A stretch of DNA of 64,000 nt from Pseudanabaena sp. GTDB taxonomy: Bacteria; Cyanobacteriota; Cyanobacteriia; Pseudanabaenales; Pseudanabaenaceae. The translations under genes and the position numbers were made by a program. How positions within the stretch are numbered: the first letter of the stretch is position 1; every line of letters starts with the position of its first letter. Below are positions 26,056 through 34,762 of the stretch, piece by piece. The notes under the pieces are model-generated. The model made no database searches. It worked only from the letters and a program-made list of their open reading frames with translations, and had not been told where the DNA came from. Location: contig QBMK01000002.1 of the NCBI GenBank assembly GCA_003249035.1, positions 221,379-285,378 of the forward strand, read 5' to 3'.

Positions 26056-27972
26056 CTACTTATTGGTTGGCGCATGTTCTAGAGTCACGGCAATGCGAAA
26101 ACCTGTGATGCGATCGCCTTGACTGACTGCATTTTTAGAACGCTTAGCCGAGCGACAATAATGCGCAGGATCGCGCCAAGAGCCGCCACGTATTACTCGA
26201 CAACTACAATCGCCGCCTTGAGTCCAAGCGCTGCCATCCTTGGGCAGAAGGTCATAATCGTCATGCCAATTATCCGCACACCATTCCCAAACATTACCAT
26301 GCATATCATGCAAGCCAAAGCCATTGGCTGGGTAAGTCCCAACTTCTGTTGTAGAGGAATTACTGATACCTTGCGGAGCATATTTGTAAGGACTTGCACC
26401 ATTATAGTTAGCTAGATTTGCAGCGATCGTTTCACCAAAACCAAAAGCAGTTAACGTTCCTGCTCGGCAAGCATATTCCCATTCCGATTCACTGGGCAAG
26501 CGATAGGGTCTTCCAGTTCGCTCTGCTAGTTTCTGACAAAAGACCTGTGTATCATACCAAGTGACAGTTTCCACAGGGCGATCGCCATTGCCTATAAAAA
26601 TTGCAGGATTATTATCCATCAAGATTTTCCATTGCCTTTGTGTAATTGGGAAACGAGACATAAAGAATGGGGAGATATTCACGATATGGCGTGGACTTTC
26701 TTCCTCACTGCGTTCAAACTCATTGATCGGCGATCCAATCTGAAGTCTTCCTGCTGGAATAAATACCATCTCCAACCCAATCGGTCTACCTTGGACATTG
26801 CCGAGAGTCTCGATATAGATTTTGCCTGTTTTTTGTCGCGTGTTAATTTGCAACTGATTTTTGGTTGATTTACCAATGATGGCGTTTCGATTAACACTAA
26901 CTATGGCAGTCTCATAGGAAAATTGCGATAACTGTGGTGCGATCGCTGGAGTTTGTTGAGATTTGGGTAGATTGATCGGAGTAATCTGTGTCTTCACACC
27001 TGCTTTTAGGTAAGTTGACCGTTGAAATATTGGTCTATTAGATTGCGAGGAGGATGAAGTTGAAGTTAAATTCTTTAGATCATTTAATACTGCCTGAGCT
27101 GTCTGATAACGCTGACTTGGTGCTGAGACAATCATGCGATCTAGAACCTGACCAAGAACAGGACTAATGGATGTATTTCCTAGAAAATTACGCCATATCC
27201 AAGTTCCATCCATATCCATTAACTCGAATGGTGAGACATCGGTTAGCAGATGAATACAGGTTACGCCCAAACTATAGAGATCGCTAGCAAAGATTGCTTT
27301 CCCGCGCACTTGTTCTGGGGCAACATACACTGCACTCCCAATGTGGGTTCCCGTCTCCATCATTGCGGCAGCTGTCACAAATTTTGCTGCGCCAAAATCA
27401 ACTAACACATGATTGCCAGCCGCCATTGAACCAGCTAAAGAGCCAGAGATGCTAGGCGATCGCCTACGGATAATATTTTCGGGCTTGATGTCACGATGGA
27501 TCACAGTGCGATCGTGAATAAATTGCAGAACTGGCAGTAAGTCTGCTAACAATAGCCGAATCTTCGATTCACTAAAAGCTCCCTGCTCTTGTAGTTCTTT
27601 TAGCAGATCCTGTCCATCTATAAATTCTTGGATCAGATATTGCTGCCCCTCGTGCTCAAGGTGAGCGAATAATGCTGGTATTTGCGGATGTTTGCCCAAA
27701 TCATCGAGGCGAATTGCTTCTTGTTGAAATAATTCGGCTGCTTTCACTGCACTACTAAGATCGGCGGGAAAGAACTGCTTAATCACACAGCGAGGCTGCG
27801 AAGGGAGTGCCTCATCAATACCAATAAAAGCTCTGCCAAAACCGCCTTGACCAAGAATTTTAATTGCCCGATAGCGATCGCCTATCTTAAGTCTTGAGCC
27901 ACATTGACTACAGAAACTTAGGATGGGATCTGGATTTAAATAATTGCAGTGAGGATTGAGGCATTGACTCAT
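26056..27972 (-). CDS. Serine/threonine kinase fused to FGE-sulfatase-like (SUMF1) domain
   Basis: A 638-residue fusion. A zinc ribbon (Cys4, 9, 21 and 24) leads into a kinase domain (about 30-300; GQGGFGRAFIG, CVIKQFFP, HRDIKPENII, LVDFGAAK), a linker rich in Ser, Thr and Gln, and an FGE-like domain (about 395-632: FIPAGRLQIGSP, WYDTQVFCQKLAERTGRPYR, RLPSESEWEYACRAGT, MHGNVWEWCADNW, RGGSWRDPAHYCRSAKRSKN). True formylglycine-generating enzymes use two Cys near the C-terminus; only HYC is kept here, so the domain may bind rather than oxidise. 12 bp after the DUF2993 gene, 10 bp before cobK. Confidence 0.9.
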   Translation of the reverse strand: MSQCLNPHCNYLNPDPILSFCSQCGSRLKIGDRYRAIKILGQGGFGRAFIGIDEALPSQPRCVIKQFFPADLSSAVKAAELFQQEAIRLDDLGKHPQIPALFAHLEHEGQQYLIQEFIDGQDLLKELQEQGAFSESKIRLLLADLLPVLQFIHDRTVIHRDIKPENIIRRRSPSISGSLAGSMAAGNHVLVDFGAAKFVTAAAMMETGTHIGSAVYVAPEQVRGKAIFASDLYSLGVTCIHLLTDVSPFELMDMDGTWIWRNFLGNTSISPVLGQVLDRMIVSAPSQRYQTAQAVLNDLKNLTSTSSSSQSNRPIFQRSTYLKAGVKTQITPINLPKSQQTPAIAPQLSQFSYETAIVSVNRNAIIGKSTKNQLQINTRQKTGKIYIETLGNVQGRPIGLEMVFIPAGRLQIGSPINEFERSEEESPRHIVNISPFFMSRFPITQRQWKILMDNNPAIFIGNGDRPVETVTWYDTQVFCQKLAERTGRPYRLPSESEWEYACRAGTLTAFGFGETIAANLANYNGASPYKYAPQGISNSSTTEVGTYPANGFGLHDMHGNVWEWCADNWHDDYDLLPKDGSAWTQGGDCSCRVIRGGSWRDPAHYCRSAKRSKNAVSQGDRITGFRIAVTLEHAPTNK

Positions 27973-27984
27973 GATTGCATCAAT

Positions 27985-28779
27985 TTAATCAGGAATAGAA
28001 TCCATCTTGGCAAAACCAATCAATTGCATTTTACCTTCCGTAAGCTCAAGTTTCAGAACTCTCGCTGTGATGCCTTTACTTTCTAATTGCCGTAAATCTA
28101 AGACTTTATTCAATCCATCTGTAAAAGCTTTGGCAATTCGATCGGGGAGAGGAGTTCCGGCTAATTCGATTTTTGGATTGATTATTTGCAGTTTTGTACC
28201 ACCAATGGTTTTTAGTTCAGCATTCACCGCAACATCTAGATTTGTGGGTTTAGGCTTATTTGGTGTTGGTTGTGACGTTAATGTAGCCGAAAGTCGGATG
28301 CGATCGCCTGCCAAAAAAGTTACTTCTGGATTGGTCAGATTAAGAATTTCGGGATTTTTATTTGTTCCAGAAATATCAATGCTGAGATTTTTAAAGGAAG
28401 ATTGGATAGTAGGCGATCGCAAGGCTTTATTAACATCTTCAGAACGCAAAACAATGCGCACAGCTGCCTGTAATGGGCGACGCAAAATTATTTTGCCTGA
28501 TTGCAGTGCGCTAGGATCGATGCTAATCGGATCAGTTTCTAGATCGACCTGATCAATTCGCAAAAATTCTAAGACGTAAACTCCACGACCTGCGACACGG
28601 ATGCGATCGACGTTACCCAAAAGAATTTGATAATTAGGAGCATTGTCAACGCGCACTTCTAGGACATCAGCCCGAACTATTTGCCCACGCAAAAAGTCCG
28701 TCGCGATTTTATCAATCGCAATCCCTGGTGCGCCCGCTAAACCTAAAACCGTCGTGAGTAACCCGGCAAATAATTCCAT
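27985..28779 (-). CDS. DUF2993 (LmeA-like) protein
   Basis: A 264-residue protein of the DUF2993 family, related to mycobacterial LmeA, which binds phospholipid in the envelope. The pattern is beta-rich with repeated short strands: DVLEVRVDNAPNYQILLGNV, then VYVLEFLRIDQVDLETDPIS, and a C-terminal LKLELTEGKMQLIGFAKM. The first 30 residues are hydrophobic and could be a poor signal or anchor. First gene of the DUF2993 - kinase/FGE - cobK operon. Its role in cyanobacteria is unknown. Confidence 0.82.
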   Translation of the reverse strand: MELFAGLLTTVLGLAGAPGIAIDKIATDFLRGQIVRADVLEVRVDNAPNYQILLGNVDRIRVAGRGVYVLEFLRIDQVDLETDPISIDPSALQSGKIILRRPLQAAVRIVLRSEDVNKALRSPTIQSSFKNLSIDISGTNKNPEILNLTNPEVTFLAGDRIRLSATLTSQPTPNKPKPTNLDVAVNAELKTIGGTKLQIINPKIELAGTPLPDRIAKAFTDGLNKVLDLRQLESKGITARVLKLELTEGKMQLIGFAKMDSIPD

Positions 28780-28813
28780 AAAAAGGAGATGAGTTTATCT
28801 GCAATCATAGACC

Positions 28814-28866
28814 AAAACCTAGAAATTAAAAGCGCCGTATAGCATGGCTTTTAATTTCTAGGTTTT
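28814..28866. repeat. Long inverted repeat upstream of the DUF2993 gene
   Basis: Arms AAAACCTAGAAATTAAAAGC and complement with a short mismatched loop region. It is upstream of the DUF2993 gene and faces a GNAT gene on the other side, so a terminator role is not obvious. Similar in size and AAAACC ends to the other palindromes. Degenerate hairpins also occupy 28930-29022. Confidence 0.7.
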
Positions 28867-29061
28867 AATTAAGATCAAAGCGCTATATTTTTTCTATAAG
28901 TAAATAGACATGATTAAATATAGAATCCTAAAAGTTATTGCGTCCGCTACTCGGGCAGTAAAACTTTTTGGGCTGTTTTTTAATTGTGCTGTGAGACTTT
29001 GCTCTTTAGGTGGGCGGCACAATTTTTTGGAATAACTTAAAAAGTTTAGGAATATAAGTCT

Positions 29062-29574
29062 ATGCAAATTCGGTTGGCAATAGAGGCAGATTTACCCGCA
29101 ATCATTGAAATTTATAATGCTGCTATTCCTAGTCGTCTTGCAACTGCCGATCTTGAACCAATCTCTGTTGAGAGCCGCCGCACTTGGTTTCGATCGCATG
29201 ATGATCGCTATCCTGTCTGGGTGATCACAATCGGCGATCGCAATATTCAAAGCGATCAAAATGAGAAGATCATTGGGTGGCTGAGCTTGCAAATGTTTTA
29301 TGGTCGCCCCGCTTATCACAAAACTGCCGAAGTCAGTATTTACATAGATCCTAGATCTCAAGGCAATGGAATCGGCAAGGAGTTGCTTGGGTATGCGATC
29401 GCCCAATGTCCTAAGTTGAATATTACTAAATTAGTCGGGTTTGTATTTGCTCACAATGCTGCTAGTCGTCGTCTATTTGAAAGATTTGGCTTTACGGAAT
29501 GGGGCTTTTTACCGGAAATTGCCGAATTAGATGGAATAGATCAAAGTTTAGTGATTTTTGGCAAAATTATTTAA
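29062..29574 (+). CDS. GNAT N-acetyltransferase, phosphinothricin/methionine-sulfone type
   Basis: Acetyl-CoA-dependent acetyltransferase of 170 residues. IRLAIEADLPAIIEIYNAAI is the family start, RTWFRSHDDRYPVWVI the substrate-side region, and PRSQGNGIGKELLGYAI the acetyl-CoA pyrophosphate-binding loop. FVFAHNAASRRLFERFGFTE and WGFLPEIAELDG follow. The closest match in memory is the Pat/MddA group, which acetylates phosphinothricin or methionine derivatives; the actual substrate is unknown. Standalone gene, followed after 12 bp by a copy of the 103-bp repeat. Confidence 0.87.
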   Translation: MQIRLAIEADLPAIIEIYNAAIPSRLATADLEPISVESRRTWFRSHDDRYPVWVITIGDRNIQSDQNEKIIGWLSLQMFYGRPAYHKTAEVSIYIDPRSQGNGIGKELLGYAIAQCPKLNITKLVGFVFAHNAASRRLFERFGFTEWGFLPEIAELDGIDQSLVIFGKII

Positions 29575-29586
29575 AAAAGTAGAATA

Positions 29587-29689
29587 ATACCAAAACTAAA
29601 AATGGCTACGCCATTTTTAGTTTTGAAAACCCTTACTGGGTTTGGTTTTTAATTCACGAAAGTGTTGTCACACTTTCGTGAATTGGTAT
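29587..29689. repeat. 103-bp three-hairpin element, copy B (inverted relative to A)
   Basis: Ends ATACCAA/TTGGTAT. The order is inverted relative to copy A: ACTAAAAATGGC hairpin, CCC/GGG hairpin, then the CACGAAAGTGT hairpin with TGTC loop. In this last stem, the G of CACGAAAG pairs with C in CTTTCGTG; other copies have A and T at the pair. Confidence 0.9.
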
Positions 29690-29736
29690 AATTGTGTTGT
29701 GAAGGGGGTGCGACCTCAATACAGTACAGTTATTAG

Positions 29737-30025
29737 ACAGCAAGGCAAACTTCTTCGGGTGAAGCTAATCGACTAGCGATTTTAGTTGATTGACTGTCAA
29801 TACATCCTGCACTGGTCGTGGCTTCTCTTCCTTCACTGACTCGATACCATTGCTGCAATTTAGCGTTGATCTCTTGCCATGTGTTGGTAATGCGCCAATA
29901 TCGAAAGTAACCATAGACAGTCTGTCATACAGGAAAATCATGAGGTAACATTCGCCACGCACAGCCTGCGGCGTTAATTTGGAAGCTTTTTTGCGCTTTT
30001 TTGATTACCAAAAACTTCTCAAACA
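29737..30025 (-). pseudogene. IS5-family transposase relic
   Basis: On the minus strand the sequence GCAWRMLPHDFPV, a TGA stop in place of Trp, then QTVYGYFRYWRITNTWQEIN and SAGCIDSQSTK reads as the N-terminal portion of an IS5-type transposase, including the first catalytic Asp region. It stops at LASPEEVCLAV, so the rest of the DDE domain is lost. Upstream, GAGAGTGTTTGAGAAG (complement at 30010-30025) resembles an IS end, and a start-like MRKSMGKISG lies at about 30070. The 30026-30267 stretch is likely more of the same decayed element; no gene is visible in it. Confidence 0.8.
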
Positions 30026-30267
30026 CTCTCTAAGTTCCGCTAATCTTACCCATCGATTTTCTCATGACAGTTTTCCACTAAATGGAAGATAGAAATTCTC
30101 GAATGATAGTTGTCCTTTTGCGGAACGTCGGCACATAAAATTTTATTGGTGCAAGGTTTTTTCTTGTTTTTGTGCTTTTCTCTTGCATTTAATCAGTTTT
30201 TTCTACCCTTGAAAACTACTAATTTCAACTGTTTCTGCCTTTTTCAGGAAGCCTTAAGTAAATGTGA

Positions 30268-32706
30268 TTATTTTTGATCGGCAAGAATTACTGCAATTTT
30301 ATTAATCGCAATGCTATACCATTTTTGCATTCTGAGAAGTTCTCCTCCAAGAGGCAATGTCGGTGGGAAATCGCAGATGTAGTTTAATTCGCGCAAAGCC
30401 GAGACGATCGCACTTGGAGAAATCCACCATTGCTGGGCTAAATCTAAGAGATTGAGAATCTTGATATTCTCTAAATCGAGAGATTGAATTTGGGAGCGAA
30501 ATTCGTCGATGGAAGGGACTGGGGGAATATTGGAGCCGAGATAGATATAGTCAGGTTGCGCGATCGCAATTAGCCATTGTAGATGGGTGAAAGATGGTGG
30601 CAAAGTCCAAAGCACGATTGCTTCGTAATTGCGATCGCGGTTTGGGCGATCGCAATCGACATCACCTTTAAATTTATCGGCAGGGCGATCGCAGCCATAT
30701 AGCAATAATGGACGAGGTAGAGGTCTTGGCGCTTCGATGAGTTTCTGCCATTGAGGAAACTTCGTAATTATCGGAGCAGGGTTATATTGCAATTGCAATT
30801 GCTTAGGCGAATTTTGAGAACTTTTCATCGCTGTACCTGTTGCTTCGCGAATGCCAACTACTTCTAATTCTACTGAAGTTGTATCTTGCCATTGATTCGC
30901 ACGTAGCTTATAAGCAATATCCACATAATCAGGCACAGGACAATATTCTCCCCACCGCCATGCAATCGCTTTCAGCTTTTCTCCACTCCCAGTATCGAGT
31001 GTAAGCGAAAGATGTTTGACTTTATCCTTGCCGCGAGTTTGTTGAGCAAGTACTCGCACATTTTCGCTATAAAACACAGGATCGGGATTACCAAGACCAC
31101 AGGGTTGGAGGCGATCGCAAGCTTGCAGCATCGTCATCGATATATCATTGAGATCGGCAAGCACATCGACATTAATCAGCGGCATGATGTGGCTAGGAAG
31201 AAGATTTTCGCGATCGGCGAATTCTCTCAATCCGCTTCGCAATTTTTCCATGTTCTCCGCAGGAAGTGTAAAACCTCCTGCCGCCTTATGTCCTCCGCCT
31301 TTATTCCTTATATTCGCGATATATTCTAGGGAATGGAAGACATGGAATTCAGGAATACCACGAACTGAGAAGCGTACAGTTGCACCTTGATGTTTGGATT
31401 CTAAATCTTCTTCATGAGCATCTTCATAACTACCAATAAAAACGGGTGCTCCATAACGCTCAACTAGACGTGAAGCCACGATACCGATTACGCCGTGATG
31501 CCAGCCATTGCCCTTTGGTAAATCTTGATCGCCGCTAGGCAATGTAGATTTCTTCTTTTTAGTTTTAGCAGGGGTGAGTGCATTTTGAACTTCTCGATCA
31601 ACAATCACCAAAACGCGCTCTTGAGTAATATCAAAACCATCTAAACGCCTCTTAGTCATATAGGCGATCGCCTCTTCTTCAATCTCTTTACAAAGATCTT
31701 GGCGCTTGCGATTAGTTGCCTCGCATTCTTGGGCTAATCTTCCCGCCTCTATTACATCACTGGAAGTCAAAAGATCAATGATTATTTTGGGATCGCCAAT
31801 TCTACCAATCGCATTAATGCGCGGTCCCAAGCCAAAACCGATTGCTTCAGGTTTCATCCCAATTTTTTTGTCTTTGTGAATCTCTGATGCCTCAATCAGA
31901 GCAATAATTCCAATTACTTTGGAACGAGATAGCAAGCGCAAACCTTTTTTGACAAGGCGGCGATTAATACCTGTGAGTGAGGCAAGATCGGCGATCGTGC
32001 CAAGGGTAAATAATTCTAATAAAGGATTTTCTAATTCAGCGCGTTTGCCAAAGCGATCGCTTAATTCTAGAGCCAGAACATAAGCAACACCGACACCAGC
32101 GATCGCTGCATAGGGTGAATTGGGATCAACCTGATATTTCGGATTGAGGATCGCCGTTGCAGGAGGGATTTTGCAAGGGGCTTCAGGTACTTCGTGATGA
32201 TCTGTAACAATTACAGAAATATTTAAGGATTCAGCAAGAGCGATCGCCTCATATGCAGCGATGCCATTGTCCACCGTAATGATTAATTTCACATCGCGAT
32301 CGTGACAATCCTGCACGATACGTTGGTTAATCCCATATCCTTCAGTCATACGACTAGGAATTTCATATTCCACAATCGCGCCCAATAATCGCAAAGTGCG
32401 AATTAATAAAGCAGTGCTGGTCATGCCGTCAACATCATAGTCACCACAGATCGTGATGCGATCGCTATTTTTAATGGCTAATTCAATACGGTCAATACTC
32501 TTTATTAAGTCAGGAAATTCTTGTTTTGGGTCAAGCAATTCTTCCAGTTCAGGATCGAGAAAAATCTTGGCAGCTTCGGGAGTATCAATACCGCGATTTA
32601 GCAAAACTTGCGCGATTATGGGTGAAAGTCCCGTAGAATCAGCGATCCCTTGTGACAAATCATGCTGTGGTGAGAAAATCTGCCATCGCTGTTTAGGTAA
32701 AAGCAT
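30268..32706 (-). CDS. recJ: Single-stranded-DNA-specific exonuclease RecJ
   Basis: A 5'-3' exonuclease acting on single-stranded DNA in recombination and mismatch repair. DHH-family motifs: ICGDYDVDGMTSTALL, LIITVDNGIAAYEA, VIVTDHHEVPE and the DHHA1 block GNGWHHGVIGIVASRLVERY, then GGHKAAGGFTLP. At 812 residues it is much longer than E. coli RecJ (577) because of a C-terminal extension (about 600-812), as in other cyanobacteria, and a short Lys-rich insertion (AKTKKKKSTLPS) before the DHHA1 block. Divergent from sasA with a 60-bp gap. Confidence 0.94.
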   Translation of the reverse strand: MLLPKQRWQIFSPQHDLSQGIADSTGLSPIIAQVLLNRGIDTPEAAKIFLDPELEELLDPKQEFPDLIKSIDRIELAIKNSDRITICGDYDVDGMTSTALLIRTLRLLGAIVEYEIPSRMTEGYGINQRIVQDCHDRDVKLIITVDNGIAAYEAIALAESLNISVIVTDHHEVPEAPCKIPPATAILNPKYQVDPNSPYAAIAGVGVAYVLALELSDRFGKRAELENPLLELFTLGTIADLASLTGINRRLVKKGLRLLSRSKVIGIIALIEASEIHKDKKIGMKPEAIGFGLGPRINAIGRIGDPKIIIDLLTSSDVIEAGRLAQECEATNRKRQDLCKEIEEEAIAYMTKRRLDGFDITQERVLVIVDREVQNALTPAKTKKKKSTLPSGDQDLPKGNGWHHGVIGIVASRLVERYGAPVFIGSYEDAHEEDLESKHQGATVRFSVRGIPEFHVFHSLEYIANIRNKGGGHKAAGGFTLPAENMEKLRSGLREFADRENLLPSHIMPLINVDVLADLNDISMTMLQACDRLQPCGLGNPDPVFYSENVRVLAQQTRGKDKVKHLSLTLDTGSGEKLKAIAWRWGEYCPVPDYVDIAYKLRANQWQDTTSVELEVVGIREATGTAMKSSQNSPKQLQLQYNPAPIITKFPQWQKLIEAPRPLPRPLLLYGCDRPADKFKGDVDCDRPNRDRNYEAIVLWTLPPSFTHLQWLIAIAQPDYIYLGSNIPPVPSIDEFRSQIQSLDLENIKILNLLDLAQQWWISPSAIVSALRELNYICDFPPTLPLGGELLRMQKWYSIAINKIAVILADQK

Positions 32707-32766
32707 GAGAACAATAATATAATTATTAAGAATGTCTTAAAAAATCCGTTGCGAGTCCGAAAACTA

Positions 32767-33879
32767 ATGAGGACTAATCCAACATTACCTGAATCAACCC
32801 TACAACTCTTACTATTTATTGACGATCGCCCCAAGGCAAAAGATTTAGTCAAGGAAGTGGAGGAATTTTTGCAACGAGAAAATAATTGCAAATCCGAACT
32901 CCAAATAATTAATGTGGCAAGTCAGCCACAACTAGCCGAACTATTTAAAGTAGTCATGTCGCCGGCTTTGCTCAAATTATCACCTTTACCACGTCAAAAG
33001 ATCGCGGGGAAAAACATACTTAAACAGCTAGAAAATTGTTGGGATACTTGGAAACAGCAAGTAGTTGACAAAACAACCAACCATCCACTTGGACTTGCCA
33101 AAAATATTGACTATATGAATGAAGTTGCACGTCTTACTGATGACGTGTTTCGACTGGCGCAAGAAAAATCTGAAATTGAGGAGCAAATTCGTTTTAAGGA
33201 TCGTGTTTTAGGAATGCTAGCCCACGATCTGCGAAATCCCTTAACCGCAATTTTATTAGCGATTGACACCATCGAAAAAAGCGGAGACAAAATTGATCCG
33301 CAAATGGTGGCTCGACTCCTCAAACATGCTCGCAACAAGGCTCGCGATGCTAATAATTTAATCACCGACATCCTCGAAGCAGGACAGGGAGCTAATGCCC
33401 AATTTCGCACTCAGCGCCAAAAAATTCAACTCGATCAACTTTGCCATAGTGTTGTGAGTGATTTTTATTTTCACAAATGTCTAGAGGGGAAAAAGCAAAA
33501 ATTGGTCAAGGATATTCCCACTGATTTACCACCTGTATACGTCGATCAGGAAAAAATTCGTCAAGTATTGATCAATCTTTTGGGGAACGCCACAAAATAC
33601 ACCCCAGAAGGGGGGAAAATCGAGCTTACAGTAATGCATCGCACTGCTCAAAAAATCGAAGTTAGCATTACTGACAATGGGCTTGGGATTCCTGCGGAAA
33701 TGCGCGATCGCGTATTTGAGGAGCGTTATCGATTAGAACGTGATGGCGATGCCGATGGCTATGGGATTGGTTTATCGCTCTGTCGCCGCATTATTACCGC
33801 GCATTATGGTCATATCTGGGTTGATGACGCGATCGGTAAAAAAGGCAGTTGCTTCCGATTTACTTTACCCGTTTACTAA
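32767..33879 (+). CDS. sasA: Adaptive-response sensor histidine kinase SasA
   Basis: Output kinase of the Kai circadian clock; its KaiB-like domain binds KaiC and the kinase phosphorylates RpaA. The N-terminal thioredoxin-like KaiB domain (about 10-95) is seen in LQLLLFIDDRPKAKDLVKEV. HisKA is at about 140-215 with MLAHDLRNPLTAILLA containing the phospho-His. HATPase follows: VLINLLGNATKYTPEGG (N box), ITDNGLGIPAEMRD (G1) and DGYGIGLSLCRRII (G2). The frame continues upstream to a TTG at 32749, but ATG 32767 suits the family length (about 370). No kai genes are in the window. Confidence 0.93.
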   Translation: MRTNPTLPESTLQLLLFIDDRPKAKDLVKEVEEFLQRENNCKSELQIINVASQPQLAELFKVVMSPALLKLSPLPRQKIAGKNILKQLENCWDTWKQQVVDKTTNHPLGLAKNIDYMNEVARLTDDVFRLAQEKSEIEEQIRFKDRVLGMLAHDLRNPLTAILLAIDTIEKSGDKIDPQMVARLLKHARNKARDANNLITDILEAGQGANAQFRTQRQKIQLDQLCHSVVSDFYFHKCLEGKKQKLVKDIPTDLPPVYVDQEKIRQVLINLLGNATKYTPEGGKIELTVMHRTAQKIEVSITDNGLGIPAEMRDRVFEERYRLERDGDADGYGIGLSLCRRIITAHYGHIWVDDAIGKKGSCFRFTLPVY

Positions 33880-33967
33880 AGAAAACTTCTAAAGGTGAAA
33901 TCATTTTTTATGTCAATGTCACCAATTTCCTCACCATAGACAATACCTTTAAGTCCATCTGCAGATT

Positions 33968-34070
33968 ATGCCAATCCACAAAAGCGTCGTCATACTTTCG
34001 TGAATTGGAAACCAGACCCAGTAAGGGTTTTAAAAACGCAAAATGGCTTAGCCATTTTGCGTTTTGGTAT
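33968..34070. repeat. 103-bp three-hairpin element, copy C
   Basis: Same orientation as copy A. The left end has changed (ATGCCAA) and the first hairpin is worn (CCACAAAAGCGTCGTCATACT), while the right hairpin GCAAAATGGC/GCCATTTTGC and the TTGGTAT end are intact. The right end overlaps the stop codon of the rrf2-type gene by one base. Confidence 0.85.
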
Positions 34071-34510
34071 TAGATGTAATACATGGTTGTGGCGATTTGG
34101 CGTTGACGTTGGCGATCGCATAGATCCATGAGCGTACAGCCATCTAAAACACTAGAGGCAGACTTTTGTGCTGTTTCCCATACTTCATGAATTACCGAAA
34201 GAGAAGCACTCTCCTGACCCGATTTACTGCTTTTTTCTGCGATCGGATCATGCCCTTCGATGCCCCGAATAATTTCTAATAAACTTATTTCCCACGGCTC
34301 ACGGGCAAGGATATATCCACCTTTAGCTCCGCGTTGACTTTTGACTAAACCCTGGCGTTTTAAGGTTGCTAACAACTGCTCTAAATAGCGATCGGGAATA
34401 TTTTGTTGGTTTGCAATTTGACGAATCTGGAGAGGCTGATCGAGCGCAAAATGATTAGCTAGCTCAAGCATAGCCAAAATTGCATATTCACTCTTTAAAG
34501 AAAGTTCCAC
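34070..34510 (-). CDS. Rrf2-family transcriptional regulator
   Basis: A winged-helix DNA-binding protein of 146 residues. MELSLKSEYAILAMLELANH is the family start; QIRQIANQQNIPDRYLEQLL holds the recognition helix; LVKSQRGAKGGYILAREPWE is the wing. Two Cys near the C-terminus (DGCTLMDLCD) are spaced unlike the three-Cys [2Fe-2S] site of IscR, so iron-sulfur sensing is not assured; cysteine- or redox-sensing relatives such as CymR exist. Regulon unknown. Its stop codon TAA overlaps the end of a 103-bp repeat. Confidence 0.88.
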   Translation of the reverse strand: MELSLKSEYAILAMLELANHFALDQPLQIRQIANQQNIPDRYLEQLLATLKRQGLVKSQRGAKGGYILAREPWEISLLEIIRGIEGHDPIAEKSSKSGQESASLSVIHEVWETAQKSASSVLDGCTLMDLCDRQRQRQIATTMYYI

Positions 34511-34650
34511 AACTGACCGTAATTCTTATTTAAAGTTTAGATAGTTTTAATTGGATAGGTTTCTTAAAACTCACTGAGTCCTATGATACTACGGTATGAC
34601 TCTGTAAATTATGGATTTATACTACTACAGCAATTCTTATTCTGAAACTG

Positions 34651-34693
34651 ATTCTGGTTTTTTCAGCACCTTATATGCTGAAAAAACCAGAAT
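34651..34693. repeat. Inverted repeat upstream of the rrf2 gene, downstream of murF
   Basis: 18-bp perfect stem (ATTCTGGTTTTTTCAGCA) with a 7-base loop, immediately next to a second hairpin (34695-34737). Confidence 0.75.
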
Positions 34694-34694
34694 T

Positions 34695-34737
34695 GATTTT
34701 AATGAAAGTCCCCCGACGGCGGACTTTCATTAAAATC
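34695..34737 (-). terminator. Terminator of murF
   Basis: 17-bp stem GATTTTAATGAAAGTCC with a 9-base GC-rich loop, 25 bp past the murF stop. With the neighbouring hairpin it makes a double stem-loop. Confidence 0.72.
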
Positions 34738-34762
34738 GATTATTATAAAGAGAGTTAGTGAC

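Noticed and set aside
30970..31390. Plus-strand frames inside recJ
   Set aside because: Shadows of the RecJ catalytic domain.
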